Assembly (NCBI RefSeq): GCF_900106995.1
Contig: NZ_FNOK01000004.1
Coordinates: 248,001-312,000, forward strand
Origin: Saccharopolyspora shandongensis
Lineage (GTDB): Bacteria > Actinomycetota > Actinomycetes > Mycobacteriales > Pseudonocardiaceae
Length of the DNA stretch: 64,000 bases
Direction of reading: 5' to 3'
Shown: in pieces, positions 8,666 to 17,430 of the stretch
How the letters are laid out: the number at the start of each line of letters is the position of its first letter
How positions within the stretch are numbered: the first letter of the stretch is position 1
Translations under genes and position numbers: made by a program
Notes under the pieces: model-generated
What the model was told of the DNA's origin: nothing
Database searches by the model: none
The model's input: the letters and a program-made list of their open reading frames with translations, nothing else

Positions 8666-8946
8666 TTGCAGTGGGCTGGTCCAAGTGGACGAACGGTTGC
8701 GCCATTGGCGCGCGCTCCGGACGACTGGCGAAGCAGCGACCCCGGACACGGGGCGCACACGCGGGCGGCCTGGCGGCTGCACTCATTGCGACGAGCATTA
8801 CCCGGGTTCGCCTGGATGGGGGGTCTTCCTGGCGCAATGAGGTGCTATCACGCTCTGGAGCTGCCCAACTATGACAGGCGACACGCACCCTGCACTTGGC
8901 CGACCAGTCGGCGGCCGATGAGGGGCCGGTTCAGGAGGTGCGGAGC

Positions 8947-9177
8947 GTGCATCGCAGTTGGTTGCGTACCAAGGTCAACGAGAGCAAGACCAAGATGACC
9001 AACAAGGTCACCGAGCAAGCGAAGCGAGCCAAGGCACTGGTGCCCATGCAGAGAGACGGCGAAGCGGACTCCTGCATCGTCTGCGGGCGAGCGATGCGCC
9101 CGACGAACACGGTCCGAGGAGATGGCCGGGTCTGCTCCCCGGCGTGCGCCCGCCAATGGGCCAAAGGCCTCTCATAG
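8947..9177 (+). CDS. Small zinc-ribbon-like protein
   Basis: 76 aa. The start is GTG 8947, with AGGAGG at 8933-8938 correctly spaced; an in-frame ATG at 8896 has no ribosome site. The N-terminal half is basic and helical (NESKTKMTNKVTEQAKRAK). The C-terminal half holds four cysteines (CIVCG...CSPAC), suggesting zinc binding. No family is recognised with confidence. A strong hairpin terminator follows 19 nt after the stop. It is divergent from the PadR gene. Confidence 0.65.
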   Translation: MHRSWLRTKVNESKTKMTNKVTEQAKRAKALVPMQRDGEADSCIVCGRAMRPTNTVRGDGRVCSPACARQWAKGLS

Positions 9178-9196
9178 GAGAACGATCCGACAAAAC

Positions 9197-9228
9197 GGAA
9201 AGCCCCCGACCGAAGTCGGGGGCTTTCC
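9197..9228. terminator. Bidirectional terminator
   Basis: GGAAAGCCCCCGAC and its exact complement flank a CGAA loop, giving a 14-bp stem. On the minus strand GTTTTGT follows, ending the tRNA-fMet transcript. On the plus strand it ends the small zinc-protein gene. Confidence 0.85.
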
Positions 9229-9238
9229 GTTCGAATAG

Positions 9239-9312
9239 TAGCGGGGACAGGATTCGAACCTGCGACCTCTGGGTTATGAGCCCAGCGAGCTACCGAGCTG
9301 CTCCACCCCGCG
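9239..9312 (-). tRNA. tRNA-fMet (initiator), CAU anticodon, copy 1
   Basis: 74 nt without CCA. Initiator hallmarks are an unpaired C1 opposite U72 and three consecutive G-C pairs in the anticodon stem (TGGGCTCATAACCCA). The T arm is AGGTTCGAATCCT. The base after the discriminator A begins CTA, so CCA is not encoded. It is identical to the copy at 9718-9791 over the tRNA body. Confidence 0.95.
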
Positions 9313-9567
9313 CCGTGTGCGTTTTTCTGTTGTACGGAGTACTTTACACACCCCGAAAAAGCCGGAAACAGGGGGGTCCCCAAACCCCAAAACCCCCACC
9401 CCACCAGCCAAAACCAACCAAGACCACCAGAACCCCACCAAGCAACCAACAGAGGACCAACGACCACCGAACCACCACAAGCGCCGAGCCCCACCCAACG
9501 CAAGACCCCATCGCACGCAAGTCCCCGCACCGATCCGCACGACAGAACCAACAGGCTGGTCCAGAAC
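9313..9567. other. Strand-skewed AC/GT-rich intergenic stretch
   Basis: The plus strand is strongly A/C-rich with runs such as AAACCCCAAAACCCCCACC, and the minus strand is T/G-rich. No gene is supported; open frames here give low-complexity Trp/Gly/Val or Pro/Thr/Gln proteins. A similar skew occurs around 2440-2800 next to the tmRNA. Confidence 0.6.
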
Positions 9568-9650
9568 CCAGGCCGGGAACGCTCCCCGAGGCGAGGAGCA
9601 AGCGAAAAGCGACCACCGCACCGTGGGGGCCTACGGGGGCTCGGCCCCCG
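9568..9650. repeat. Shared GC-hairpin module, copy 2 (downstream of tRNA-fMet copy 2)
   Basis: This is the partner of 2855-2936, sharing CCAGGCCGGGAACGCTC, GCGAGGAGC, GCGAAA, CGCACCGTGGGGG and the inverted repeat GGGGGCTCGGCCCCC. It lies about 20 bp past the terminator of the second tRNA-fMet, in the same orientation relative to the RNA gene as copy 1. Confidence 0.65.
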
Positions 9651-9670
9651 TATAGGAATTAAGACAAAGG

Positions 9671-9703
9671 AAAAAAGCCCCCCGACGCCAGTCGGGGGAC
9701 TTT
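9671..9703 (-). terminator. Terminator of tRNA-fMet copy 2
   Basis: On the minus strand the stem CCCCCGAC/GTCGGGGG with loop TGGC is followed by GCTTTTTT, a canonical rho-independent terminator. Confidence 0.85.
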
Positions 9704-9714
9704 GACCATTCCAA

Positions 9715-9791
9715 TGGTAGCGGGGACAGGATTCGAACCTGCGACCTCTGGGTTATGAGCCCAGCGAGCTACCGAGCTGCTCCACCCCGCG
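9715..9791 (-). tRNA. tRNA-fMet (initiator), CAU anticodon, copy 2 with encoded CCA
   Basis: The body (9718-9791) is identical to copy 1, with the C1/U72 mismatch and the GGG/CCC anticodon stem. CCA follows the discriminator at 9717-9715, so unlike copy 1 the 3' end is genomically encoded. Confidence 0.95.
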
Positions 9792-9895
9792 TCGTTGTGT
9801 CACTAACCTTACGGGCCGGTGGACCATAGTGCAAATCCTCTGGCCACAGAAGTGACGCACGTCATTTGCACTCGATCGGACGCCGGAAAGACGAC

Positions 9896-9927
9896 GGGGC
9901 GGGGACCGCCTGCGCAGTCCCCGCCCC
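9896..9927 (-). terminator. Terminator downstream of the UPF0182 gene
   Basis: An 11-bp GC stem (GGGGCGGGGAC with its complement, 10-nt loop) is followed on the minus strand by GTCGTCTTTCC. It lies 16 bp beyond the stop of the upstream gene. Confidence 0.7.
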
Positions 9928-9942
9928 GGTTGCCGTTGCCGA

Positions 9943-12843
9943 TCAGCCGCCGGTGCCCTGCGCCTGCTCGAAGCGCTTGATCGCGTCGTCGAGCTGCTGG
10001 TAGGCCGAGCCGAGGTCGGCGAAGTTGCCGGACTGCTGGGCCTTGCGGACGTGCTCCAGGGCCGCCCGGATGTCGGTGACCGCCTGGGACAGCTGGGGCG
10101 TGCCAGGGGTCTGCTGCGGGGGCTGCTGGTTCTGGGCCGGCGGCGGCTGCTGGCCGTTCTGGCCCGGGTTGGTGGCCTGTCCGGCGCCCGAGCCGAACAC
10201 CTGCTCCAGCGCCCCGGACAGGGTCTCGGAGAAGCCGACCTTGCCGCCGAAGGACACCAGCACTCGGGCCAGCTGCGGATAGGAGTTCTGCTCGTTGCGC
10301 TGGATGTAGATCGGCTCGACGTACAGCAGCCCGCCCGCGACCGGGAGGGTCAGCAGGTTGCCGAAGATCGCGGTCACGTTCGGGTTGTTGAACAGCGTCC
10401 GGTTCTCGGTGACCGCCGGGGTCGACTCCATCTGGTTCTGGACCTGGTTCGGACCCGGTGTCGAGTTGTTGGTCGGCAGCCTCAGCACCGTCAGCTTGCC
10501 GTAGTTGTCCGGCTCGGAGGATGCCGACACCCAGGCCGCCAGGTTCTCGCGGCGCAGCGCGGTGAGGGCGCTGGTCAGCTGGAACTGCGGCTGGCCCTGC
10601 TCGCCGACCTGGGCGAGCACGTAGTACGGGGGCTGCTGGCCGTTGGCGGTGGCGGTGTTGCCGCGGCCGGTCGGGTCGGACGGCACCTGCCAGAAGGTCT
10701 GGTTCGAGAAGAAGTCGCCCGGGTTGTCGACGTGGTACTGGGTGAGCAGCGAGCGCTGCACCTTGAAGATGTCCTCCGGGTACCGGAAGTGGTCGCGCAG
10801 CTCAGGGGTGATCTCGCTGGCCGGCTTGACCACGCCCGGGAAGACGCCCTCCCATGCCTTGAGCACCGGGTCCTTCTCGTCGACCGAGTAGAGGTCCACG
10901 GTGCCGTCGTAGGCGTCGACGGTCGCCTTCACCGAGTTGCGGATGTAGTTGATCTGCTGGTTGGGCTGCCGCTCGACGCCGGTGAGGGTGTCGTTGGTGG
11001 CCTCGCCGAGCTCGGTCAGCTCCGCGTACGGGTAGTTGTTCAGCGTGGTGTAGCCGTCGACGATCCACTTGACCTTGCCGCCGACCACGGCCGGGTACGG
11101 GTCGCCGTCGAGCTTGAGCCACGGCGCGACCTTCTGCACCCGCTCCCGCGGGTTCCGCTCGTAGATGATCTTCGAGTCATCGCCGATCGCGCCGCTGAAC
11201 AGGAAGTTCCGCTCGCCGTAGTAGGCGGCGAACACCATGCGCTGGAACAGGTTGCCCACCGGGACACCGCCCGCGCCGGTGTAGGTGTACTGCTGCTGGT
11301 CGGTGTCGTACTCGCGGGGCGCCTCGCCCGGGTTGCCGCCGACGATCGCGTAGTCGTTGCGGCCCACCAGCTCGCCGTAGTACACGCGCGGCTGCTCGAC
11401 CGGGATCGCGCCCTGGCCGTTGTTGGCCACGTCGCTGATCTGGAACACCGGGTAGCCGCCCTGGGTGGCGCCCTCCTTGAACGTGGAGTCGACCCGGTCG
11501 GCAGGCGCGGCGACGAAGCCGTTGCCGTGCGTGTAGACGGTGTGCCGGTTGATCCAGTTCTGCTGGTTCACGGCCAGGCCGTCGGTGTTGATCTCGCGCA
11601 GCGCGACCAGGTAGTCGCGCAGCTGGCCGTTGGCGTCCCGGTACCGGTCGACGTCCAGCTTGTCGGTGAACCCGTAGAAGTTGTACTGCTGGGTCAGCTG
11701 GGTGAACGTCGGGGCCAGCACGTTCGGGTCGAGCAGCCGGATGTTCGGGATGGTGCCCTTGTCCGCGGCAACTTCGGCCGGCTGCAGCTGGGTGCGGCCC
11801 GGGTAGTCGATGAACTGGACGTTGGGCTCGCCGATGTTGAAGGCCGCCTTCGTCGCCTGGAGGTTGCGCTCGATCGACTGCGCCTCCCGCTCGTTCGCGT
11901 TGGGGCGCACCGAGAACTGCTCCATCAGCGCCGGCCACACCGCGCCGACCACCACGCTGGAGAGCACCAGCAGCACCGTGGCCAGGGCCGGGATCTGCAG
12001 GTTCTTCAGGAAGATCACCGCGAAGAACGCGATCGCGCAGAACACCGCGATGCACATCAGGATCAGCTTCGCCGGCATCACCGCGTTCAGGTCGGTGTAG
12101 CTGGCACCGGTGAACAGCGGGTTGCGCTGCGACAGCAGCAGGTCGTAGCGGTCCAGGAAGTAGTCGACCGCCTTGAGCAGCACGAACAGGCCCGCCAGCA
12201 CGGCCAGCTGCACCCGCGCCGGCATGGACAGCTGCCCGGAGCGGCCGGCCAGCCGGATGCCGCCGAAGATGTAGTGCGTGATCAGCGCGCCGATGAAGGA
12301 CACGGTGATCGCGATGAACGCCCACGACAGCAGGAACCGCCAGAACGGCAGCTCGAAGGTGTAGAAGCTGATGTCCTTGCCGAACTCGGGGTCGACCTGC
12401 CCGAACGGCACGCTGTTGAGGAACAGCTGGAGGGTCTGCCAGTCGGCCTGCGCGGCGAGCCCACCGATCACGCCCACCACGATCGGCAGCCCGAGCCCGA
12501 AGAGCCGGGAGCGCTCGGTGGCCACGGTGCGGTACCGGGCCAGCGGGTCGTCCGGGCCGCTGACCGGCACGAACACCGGCCGGTTGCGGAAGGCCAGCCA
12601 CAGGTTCAGGGCCAGCACGCCGCCGAGGAAGACCGCCGCGGCCGCCCCCAGTCCGACGCGGGACAGCAGCTGGGTGGTGAAGACCTGCCGGTAGTGGACC
12701 TCACCGAACCACAGCCAGTCCACGTAGGTGCCCAGCATTCGCGATCCGGCGATCAGGGCGACCAGCACGATGCCGCCGAGGATCAGCAGGATCCGGCTTC
12801 TCCGGGACAGTTTCGGCATTCCTACCGGGGGCCGCATGGCCAC
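9943..12843 (-). CDS. UPF0182 family large membrane protein
   Basis: 966 aa. The N-terminal third has about seven TM segments. These are followed by a long extracytoplasmic domain with motifs such as YPYAELTELGEATNDTL and IPVEQPRVYYGEL that mark UPF0182 (COG1615). The C-terminus is a Gln/Pro-rich linker and a short coiled segment. It starts with GTG 12843, with AGGAG 9 nt upstream. The family is conserved in actinobacteria (Rv3193c is the counterpart) and has no established biochemical function. It is likely in the cell membrane. Confidence 0.93.
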   Translation of the reverse strand: MAMRPPVGMPKLSRRSRILLILGGIVLVALIAGSRMLGTYVDWLWFGEVHYRQVFTTQLLSRVGLGAAAAVFLGGVLALNLWLAFRNRPVFVPVSGPDDPLARYRTVATERSRLFGLGLPIVVGVIGGLAAQADWQTLQLFLNSVPFGQVDPEFGKDISFYTFELPFWRFLLSWAFIAITVSFIGALITHYIFGGIRLAGRSGQLSMPARVQLAVLAGLFVLLKAVDYFLDRYDLLLSQRNPLFTGASYTDLNAVMPAKLILMCIAVFCAIAFFAVIFLKNLQIPALATVLLVLSSVVVGAVWPALMEQFSVRPNANEREAQSIERNLQATKAAFNIGEPNVQFIDYPGRTQLQPAEVAADKGTIPNIRLLDPNVLAPTFTQLTQQYNFYGFTDKLDVDRYRDANGQLRDYLVALREINTDGLAVNQQNWINRHTVYTHGNGFVAAPADRVDSTFKEGATQGGYPVFQISDVANNGQGAIPVEQPRVYYGELVGRNDYAIVGGNPGEAPREYDTDQQQYTYTGAGGVPVGNLFQRMVFAAYYGERNFLFSGAIGDDSKIIYERNPRERVQKVAPWLKLDGDPYPAVVGGKVKWIVDGYTTLNNYPYAELTELGEATNDTLTGVERQPNQQINYIRNSVKATVDAYDGTVDLYSVDEKDPVLKAWEGVFPGVVKPASEITPELRDHFRYPEDIFKVQRSLLTQYHVDNPGDFFSNQTFWQVPSDPTGRGNTATANGQQPPYYVLAQVGEQGQPQFQLTSALTALRRENLAAWVSASSEPDNYGKLTVLRLPTNNSTPGPNQVQNQMESTPAVTENRTLFNNPNVTAIFGNLLTLPVAGGLLYVEPIYIQRNEQNSYPQLARVLVSFGGKVGFSETLSGALEQVFGSGAGQATNPGQNGQQPPPAQNQQPPQQTPGTPQLSQAVTDIRAALEHVRKAQQSGNFADLGSAYQQLDDAIKRFEQAQGTGG

Positions 12844-13038
12844 AACGCACGCTCCTGGTGACGATCAGCAGGCCTGGGACGGTACCGGTGGTTCGGCCGC
12901 CCTCGTGATGTTCAACTCTACGACCCCTCCGTGAAGTTCCTGGAAGCGGCTTCGCGAACTGGATTAAGCGGACATCTTTCACAGGTCATCGGATCGGCCG
13001 GCGGCGGCCGCCCGGCCCGGCGGTGCGACCATTACGGC

Positions 13039-13569
13039 ATGCCACCGGAGACCCCCGAGGACCTGGCCGCGGCGCTGCCGTCGGCCGCTCGCGAGATCGA
13101 GGAGTTCGTCCACGCCGCGGGCTGGGACCAGCCCACCCAGGTGTTCGCCCTCGTGCCCACCGGCCAACTGCTGGCCGCCGAACCCGGGCTGGCCGACCAG
13201 CTCGACCCGGCCTCGCCGCTGACCCCGATCGCGCAGGAAGCGCTGCCCGCCGAAGACCTCGCCGAGGCGTTGAGCGGCATCGCGTGGCCGGAGCAGGTGG
13301 CCGGCTGCGCGGTGGTGCAAGAGATCGTGGTGCTGCCGCCGGAGGCGGAGGCGGAGCTGCCCGGCGACAGCGAGCGGGACCGGCAGGTCGCCGCCGAACA
13401 CCCGGCCCGCCACGAAGCGCGACTGGTCGCGGCGGTGCTGCGGGACGGTGGCGAGACGTGCGTGATGCGCCTGCGCGCGTCCGACTCGGAGCCCGGCGAC
13501 GAGCTCATCCAGGACCCGTCGCTGGCCCCGAACCTGCTCACCGCGCTCCACGCCACCTTCGCGGACTGA
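13039..13569 (+). CDS. PPA1309-family protein
   Basis: 176 aa, soluble, acidic. Recognisable family features are the opening LAAALPSAAREIEEFVHAAGWDQPTQVFALVPT, here split by composition rather than by domain, and the GDELIQDPSLAPNLL C-terminus. These place it in a conserved actinobacterial family of unknown function. ATG 13039 is the start. It is divergent from the UPF0182 gene and converges on the Lon-like protease gene. Confidence 0.82.
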   Translation: MPPETPEDLAAALPSAAREIEEFVHAAGWDQPTQVFALVPTGQLLAAEPGLADQLDPASPLTPIAQEALPAEDLAEALSGIAWPEQVAGCAVVQEIVVLPPEAEAELPGDSERDRQVAAEHPARHEARLVAAVLRDGGETCVMRLRASDSEPGDELIQDPSLAPNLLTALHATFAD

Positions 13570-13576
13570 CCGGTTC

Positions 13577-13608
13577 GCGGTGGAGGTCGGCGTGCCGATC
13601 TCCACCGC
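13577..13608. terminator. Bidirectional terminator
   Basis: GCGGTGGAG and TCGGC pair with GCCGA and CTCCACCGC around a two-base loop, with one wobble. It lies between two convergent genes. Confidence 0.7.
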
Positions 13609-13616
13609 GCCGCGGA

Positions 13617-14642
13617 TCAGCAGCTGGCGGGAACCTGGCCGCCGCGCAGGGCATCGAGGGCCTTGGTCGCGTCGCCGAGGTTGGCGACCTTGGCGAGCTG
13701 CAACCCCTCCGGCGCCTGCGCCTTGGCCTCGGCGCAGTTGCCGGCCGGGACGAGGAAGGTCGTCGCGCCCGCTTCGCGGGCCTTGACCATCTTGAACGGG
13801 ATGCCGCCGATCGGGCCCACCTCGCCGGTCGGGCTGATCTCGCCGGTGCCCGCGACGAACTGACCGCCGTTGAGCTCGCCCGGCGTCAGCTTGTCGATGA
13901 TCGCCAGGGTGAACATCAGCCCGGCGGACGGGCCGCCCACGTCGGCCAGGCTGATCTTGATGTCGAAGTTGACGTCCGGCCGGTCGATCGCGGCCACGCC
14001 CAGGAAGCCCTGCGGGTCAGTGCCCGGGTTCGGGCCCAGCTGCACGCTCGCGACCTGCTCGGGCTGGTCGGCGTGGCGGAACCGGATCTCCACCCGGTCG
14101 CCGGCCTTGGTGCCGACCAACGCCGCCTTCAACGAGGCCGGATCGGTGACCGGCTTGCCGTTCGCGGCCAGCAGGTGATCGCCGGGCTCCAGGACGCCGT
14201 CCGCCGGGCTGCCCTTGACGATCTCGCCGACCAGGACCTTCATCGGGTAGCCGAGGTAGCGCAGGGCCGCGGTCTCGGCGGTGGTCTGCGAGTCGCTGAA
14301 GGCCTTGGTGTTCTCCTGCTCGATCTCCTGCTCGGTCTTGTCCGGCGGGAAGTACAGCTCGCGCGGCGCCAGCGCGTACCGGCCGCTCACCCACAGCCCC
14401 AACGCGCCGAACAGGGACAGCTGATCGGTCACCGACACCGTCGTCATGTTCAGGTGCCCGCCGGTCGGGAAGGTCTGCTGCCCGTCGATGCCGATCACGG
14501 GGACGTTCCCGTCCATCCCGAGGGTGTCGTAGGTCGGCCCCGGACCGAGCGCCACGTACGGCACCCGGGCGAACGCGCCGAGCAGACCGAAGGCGACTAC
14601 CAGTACGACACTTGTCAGCAGCGTCCACGTACGGCGGTTCAC
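13617..14642 (-). CDS. Membrane-anchored PDZ-Lon (S16) protease, YlbL family
   Basis: 341 aa. One N-terminal TM (residues 8-28) places the rest outside the membrane. A PDZ domain (LEPGDHLLAANGKPV) precedes a Lon-type proteolytic domain. The catalytic Ser lies in VGGPSAGLMFTLAI, and the catalytic Lys is in IPFKMVKA. There is no ATPase domain, so it is a secreted Lon-like protease as in Rv3194c and Bacillus YlbL. It probably takes part in envelope protein quality control. It is divergent from the DUF2342 gene. Confidence 0.93.
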   Translation of the reverse strand: MNRRTWTLLTSVVLVVAFGLLGAFARVPYVALGPGPTYDTLGMDGNVPVIGIDGQQTFPTGGHLNMTTVSVTDQLSLFGALGLWVSGRYALAPRELYFPPDKTEQEIEQENTKAFSDSQTTAETAALRYLGYPMKVLVGEIVKGSPADGVLEPGDHLLAANGKPVTDPASLKAALVGTKAGDRVEIRFRHADQPEQVASVQLGPNPGTDPQGFLGVAAIDRPDVNFDIKISLADVGGPSAGLMFTLAIIDKLTPGELNGGQFVAGTGEISPTGEVGPIGGIPFKMVKAREAGATTFLVPAGNCAEAKAQAPEGLQLAKVANLGDATKALDALRGGQVPASC

Positions 14643-14722
14643 GAGGTGACAGCGTACGTGTTCGCGTCCAGCGAGCTCCGGACACCTTCTGTGAGGTGGC
14701 GAAGGCCGCGTACCGTGGAACT

Positions 14723-16132
14723 ATGACCAACTTGCCGTTCGGGTTCAGCTCGCAGGACCCCGACGATCCCGACAAGGGCGACTCGTCGCAAGGCCGCTCT
14801 GAGGGCGGCGCCGGAGGCTCCGGGGACATGCCCGGTTTCGGCTTCGGCGGCATGCCGGGACCGGGCGGCATGCCGAACTTCGACATCGGCCAGCTCGGCC
14901 AGATGTTGACCCAACTCGGCCAGGCGCTCAGCCATTCCGGCGGCAGCGGCTCCGGCCCGGTGAACTACGAGCTCGCCAAGCAACTCGCGGTGCAGCAGCT
15001 GCACAACAACCAGCGCACCGAACGCCCGAGCCAGGACCAGGTCAAGGCGATCGAGGACGCGGTCCGGCTGGCGGAGCTGTGGCTCGACGCCACCACCTCG
15101 CTGCCCGCCGGCGTCCGGTCGGTGCAGACCTGGTCGTCGGTGGACTGGGTGGAGAAGACCCTGCCCACCTGGCAGCGGCTGTGCGACCCGGTCGCGCAGC
15201 GGATGTCCAGCGCCTGGCTGGAAGCGCTGCCGGAGGAGGCGAAGCAGGCCGCGGGCCCGCTGCTGTCGATGCTCGGCCAGATGGGAGGGATGACCTTCGG
15301 CTCGCAGCTCGGCAACGGCCTCGCCCAGCTCGGCGGCGAGGTGCTGACCTCCACCGACGTCGGCCTGCCGCTCGCCCCGGCCGGTACCGCGGCGCTGCTG
15401 CCCGCGAACATCGAGCGCTTCATCGAGGGCCTGGACCGGCCGATCAGCGAGGCGACCGTGTTCCTCGCCGCCCGCGAGGCCGCGCACCACCGGCTGTTCA
15501 GCCACGTCCCGTGGCTCGGCCAGCGGCTGCTTGCGACCGTGGAGGAGTACGCCCGCGGCATCCACATCGACACCTCGGCGCTGGAGGACCTGGCCGGCAA
15601 GGTCGACCCGACCAACCCGAGCTCGATGCAGGAGCTGATGGGCTCCGGGATGCTCGAACCCAAGACCACTCCCGAGCAGCAGGCCGCGCTGAACCGGCTG
15701 GAGACGCTGCTCGCGCTCGTCGAAGGCTGGGTCGACGTGGTCGTCGCCGATGCCATCGGCGAGCGGCTGCCAGGTGCCGGCGCGCTGGGCGAGACCGTCC
15801 GGCGGCGGCGCGCGACCGGCGGGCCGGCGGAGCAGACCTTCGCCACGCTCATCGGCCTGGAGCTGCGGCCCCGCCGGATGCGCGACGCCGCGAACCTGTG
15901 GCGGCTGATGACCGAGCGGCACGGCGTCGAGAGCCGGGACCGGATCTGGGACCACCCCGACCTGCTGCCGGACAGCTCGGACCTGGACGAGCCGCTGGAC
16001 TTCGCCGATCGCTGGGGCTCGGGCTCCGCGGACCTGGACGACCCGATCGCCGCGATCCGCCGCGCCGAGGCCGACGAGGCGGCGAAGTCCGACGACGAGG
16101 GCGACGATTCGCCGAAGCGCGACGAGAACTGA
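14723..16132 (+). CDS. DUF2342 zincin-like metalloprotease (F420-biosynthesis-associated family)
   Basis: 469 aa. The N-terminus is Gly/Met-rich (GFGGMPGPGGMP). The core holds the DUF2342 motif EAAHHRLFSHVPWL, an ExxHH-type zinc site. The family is found mainly in actinobacteria and often named for its association with F420 biosynthesis, although no F420 genes are nearby. The Rv3195 counterpart occupies the same place. The start ATG 14723 is supported by the start of strong coding bias. Confidence 0.9.
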   Translation: MTNLPFGFSSQDPDDPDKGDSSQGRSEGGAGGSGDMPGFGFGGMPGPGGMPNFDIGQLGQMLTQLGQALSHSGGSGSGPVNYELAKQLAVQQLHNNQRTERPSQDQVKAIEDAVRLAELWLDATTSLPAGVRSVQTWSSVDWVEKTLPTWQRLCDPVAQRMSSAWLEALPEEAKQAAGPLLSMLGQMGGMTFGSQLGNGLAQLGGEVLTSTDVGLPLAPAGTAALLPANIERFIEGLDRPISEATVFLAAREAAHHRLFSHVPWLGQRLLATVEEYARGIHIDTSALEDLAGKVDPTNPSSMQELMGSGMLEPKTTPEQQAALNRLETLLALVEGWVDVVVADAIGERLPGAGALGETVRRRRATGGPAEQTFATLIGLELRPRRMRDAANLWRLMTERHGVESRDRIWDHPDLLPDSSDLDEPLDFADRWGSGSADLDDPIAAIRRAEADEAAKSDDEGDDSPKRDEN

Positions 16133-16146
16133 CCGAGCGCGGACGG

Positions 16147-16172
16147 GGCACTTCCGGACTCCCGGAGGTGCC
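16147..16172. terminator. Hairpin between convergent genes
   Basis: GGCAC-TTCCGG pairs with CCGGAGGTGCC around a short loop. It is 14 bp after the DUF2342 stop and 5 bp from the end of the opposing gene. There is no long U tract. Confidence 0.5.
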
Positions 16173-16177
16173 TCTCG

Positions 16178-16735
16178 TCATGTGCGGGCTTCGGCCTCTT
16201 CCGCGTCGTCGTCCAGCCCGATGCCGAGCTGGACGGCCGCGGACACCCCCTCCAGGTAGCCGATGGCCCGCTCGGTCTTCGGGTAGCGGCGCACCCACTT
16301 CCAGAAGTCGGCCCCGTGGCCGGGCACCAGCAGGTGCGCGAGCTCGTGCACGAGCACGTAATCGAGCACCCATCCGGGTACATCTCGGAGGCGCTGACTC
16401 ACCCGAATGGTGGCGTCGCTGGGCGTGCAGGAAGCCCACCTCGTGCGCATCGGTGGCACCCACCGAACACCCTGCGGTTGCGCCCGGCCGTCGAGGTACT
16501 TCGCGGACAGCTCGCGGCACCGCTGGATCAGTGCTTCGTCGGACTCCCGCGCGGGCGAGCGCCGACGTGTCTCGCTGCGTTGCAGGCGGCTGAGCATGTC
16601 CGCCACCCAGCGCTTTTCCTCCGCGCGGCTCATCCGCGCCGGGAGAAGCACCACGATCTTGTCACCGTCGCGATAGGCGCTCACCGTCTGTCGGCGGCGC
16701 TTGCTGCGGCGCACCTCGACCTGGGGTTCAGCCAC
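16178..16735 (-). CDS. YgjP/SprT-like metallopeptidase
   Basis: 185 aa. The zinc site HELAHLLVPGHGADFW (HExxH plus a downstream His) and the preceding RTRWASCTPS stretch identify the M48-like YgjP/DUF45 family. The N-terminus is rich in Arg/Lys (RRSKRRRQTV). I use GTG 16735, where AAGG lies upstream; an in-frame ATG at 16801 is possible. The physiological substrate of this family is unknown. Confidence 0.88.
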   Translation of the reverse strand: MAEPQVEVRRSKRRRQTVSAYRDGDKIVVLLPARMSRAEEKRWVADMLSRLQRSETRRRSPARESDEALIQRCRELSAKYLDGRAQPQGVRWVPPMRTRWASCTPSDATIRVSQRLRDVPGWVLDYVLVHELAHLLVPGHGADFWKWVRRYPKTERAIGYLEGVSAAVQLGIGLDDDAEEAEART

Positions 16736-16959
16736 GGGAGTGGACCTTAGCGAGTGCGCCCGACAAACGGCCCGCGCTGTGAGCCGGACCTCAGCGCTCA
16801 CGCATCGTGATCCCCCGAGGGATTACTCCGTTAAGTCGAACATGCGATGCTCGTAATGCATGCATGTCGAATGGCCCACATGTACCGTTCCCCCAGCCGC
16901 CCGGAGGTGGGCAGACGAGCCAGCAACGACGCTGGATCACGACATGAAGGAGGGGAGCC

Positions 16960-17109
16960 GTGGCCGAGACGTACAACGGCTACTGCGTGAAGTGCCGGGA
17001 GAAGCGCGACTTTTCCGGCGAGGTCTCGGAGACCAACGGTCGCCGAATGGCGAAGGGCACCTGCCCGGTCTGCGGCACCAAGATGACCCGCATCCTCGGC
17101 AAGGCGTGA
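16960..17109 (+). CDS. DUF5679 small zinc-ribbon protein
   Basis: 49 aa. GTG 16960 is preceded by GAAGGAGG at a good distance. Two CxxC pairs (YCVKCREKR and CPVCGTKM) form a zinc ribbon, with TNGRRMAKG between them. This matches the small DUF5679 family common in actinobacteria, whose function is unknown. Length, cysteine spacing and ribosome site together make it a real gene despite its size. Confidence 0.85.
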   Translation: MAETYNGYCVKCREKRDFSGEVSETNGRRMAKGTCPVCGTKMTRILGKA

Positions 17110-17430
17110 CCGGGCACGGGTGGGCCGCCGCTCAGGCCGCCCACCCGCCCGCATCTCCGACGCTTCGCTCCGGCGTTCGACATCGCATCCGCCGCGCCGG
17201 AGCCAGGGGGATACATCCGTGTTCAGCTCGGCCTGGAGGGCTGAGGAGCCGACCTGTTTGCCCTTGTCCGGCGGAATCGCGAATGCGACCGGTGGCGCAA
17301 ACCTGACGGCCAACACGTCGATCACGCCCCAAGGTGCCGCAGGGAACCTCTAGCATGTGACTGGGTTTCTCGATTTCGAATACCTCTTCGGACGTCGAGA
17401 GGGTTTTCCTGCGCGCATCAAGGAGAATTC
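17110..17430. other. Intergenic stretch, no gene seen
   Basis: 321 bp between the DUF5679 gene and the ABC1 kinase gene. No frame shows coding bias or a family motif. It presumably carries the ABC1 promoter, but no confident -35/-10 pair is visible. Confidence 0.5.

Noticed and set aside
9274..9621. Open frames in the AC/GT-rich stretch between the tRNA genes
   Set aside because: They overlap a tRNA, lack ribosome sites and give low-complexity sequence.
10051..12861. 936-codon plus-strand open frame antisense to the UPF0182 gene
   Set aside because: The minus-strand frame carries UPF0182 motifs and membrane segments; this one is composition-driven and lacks a domain.
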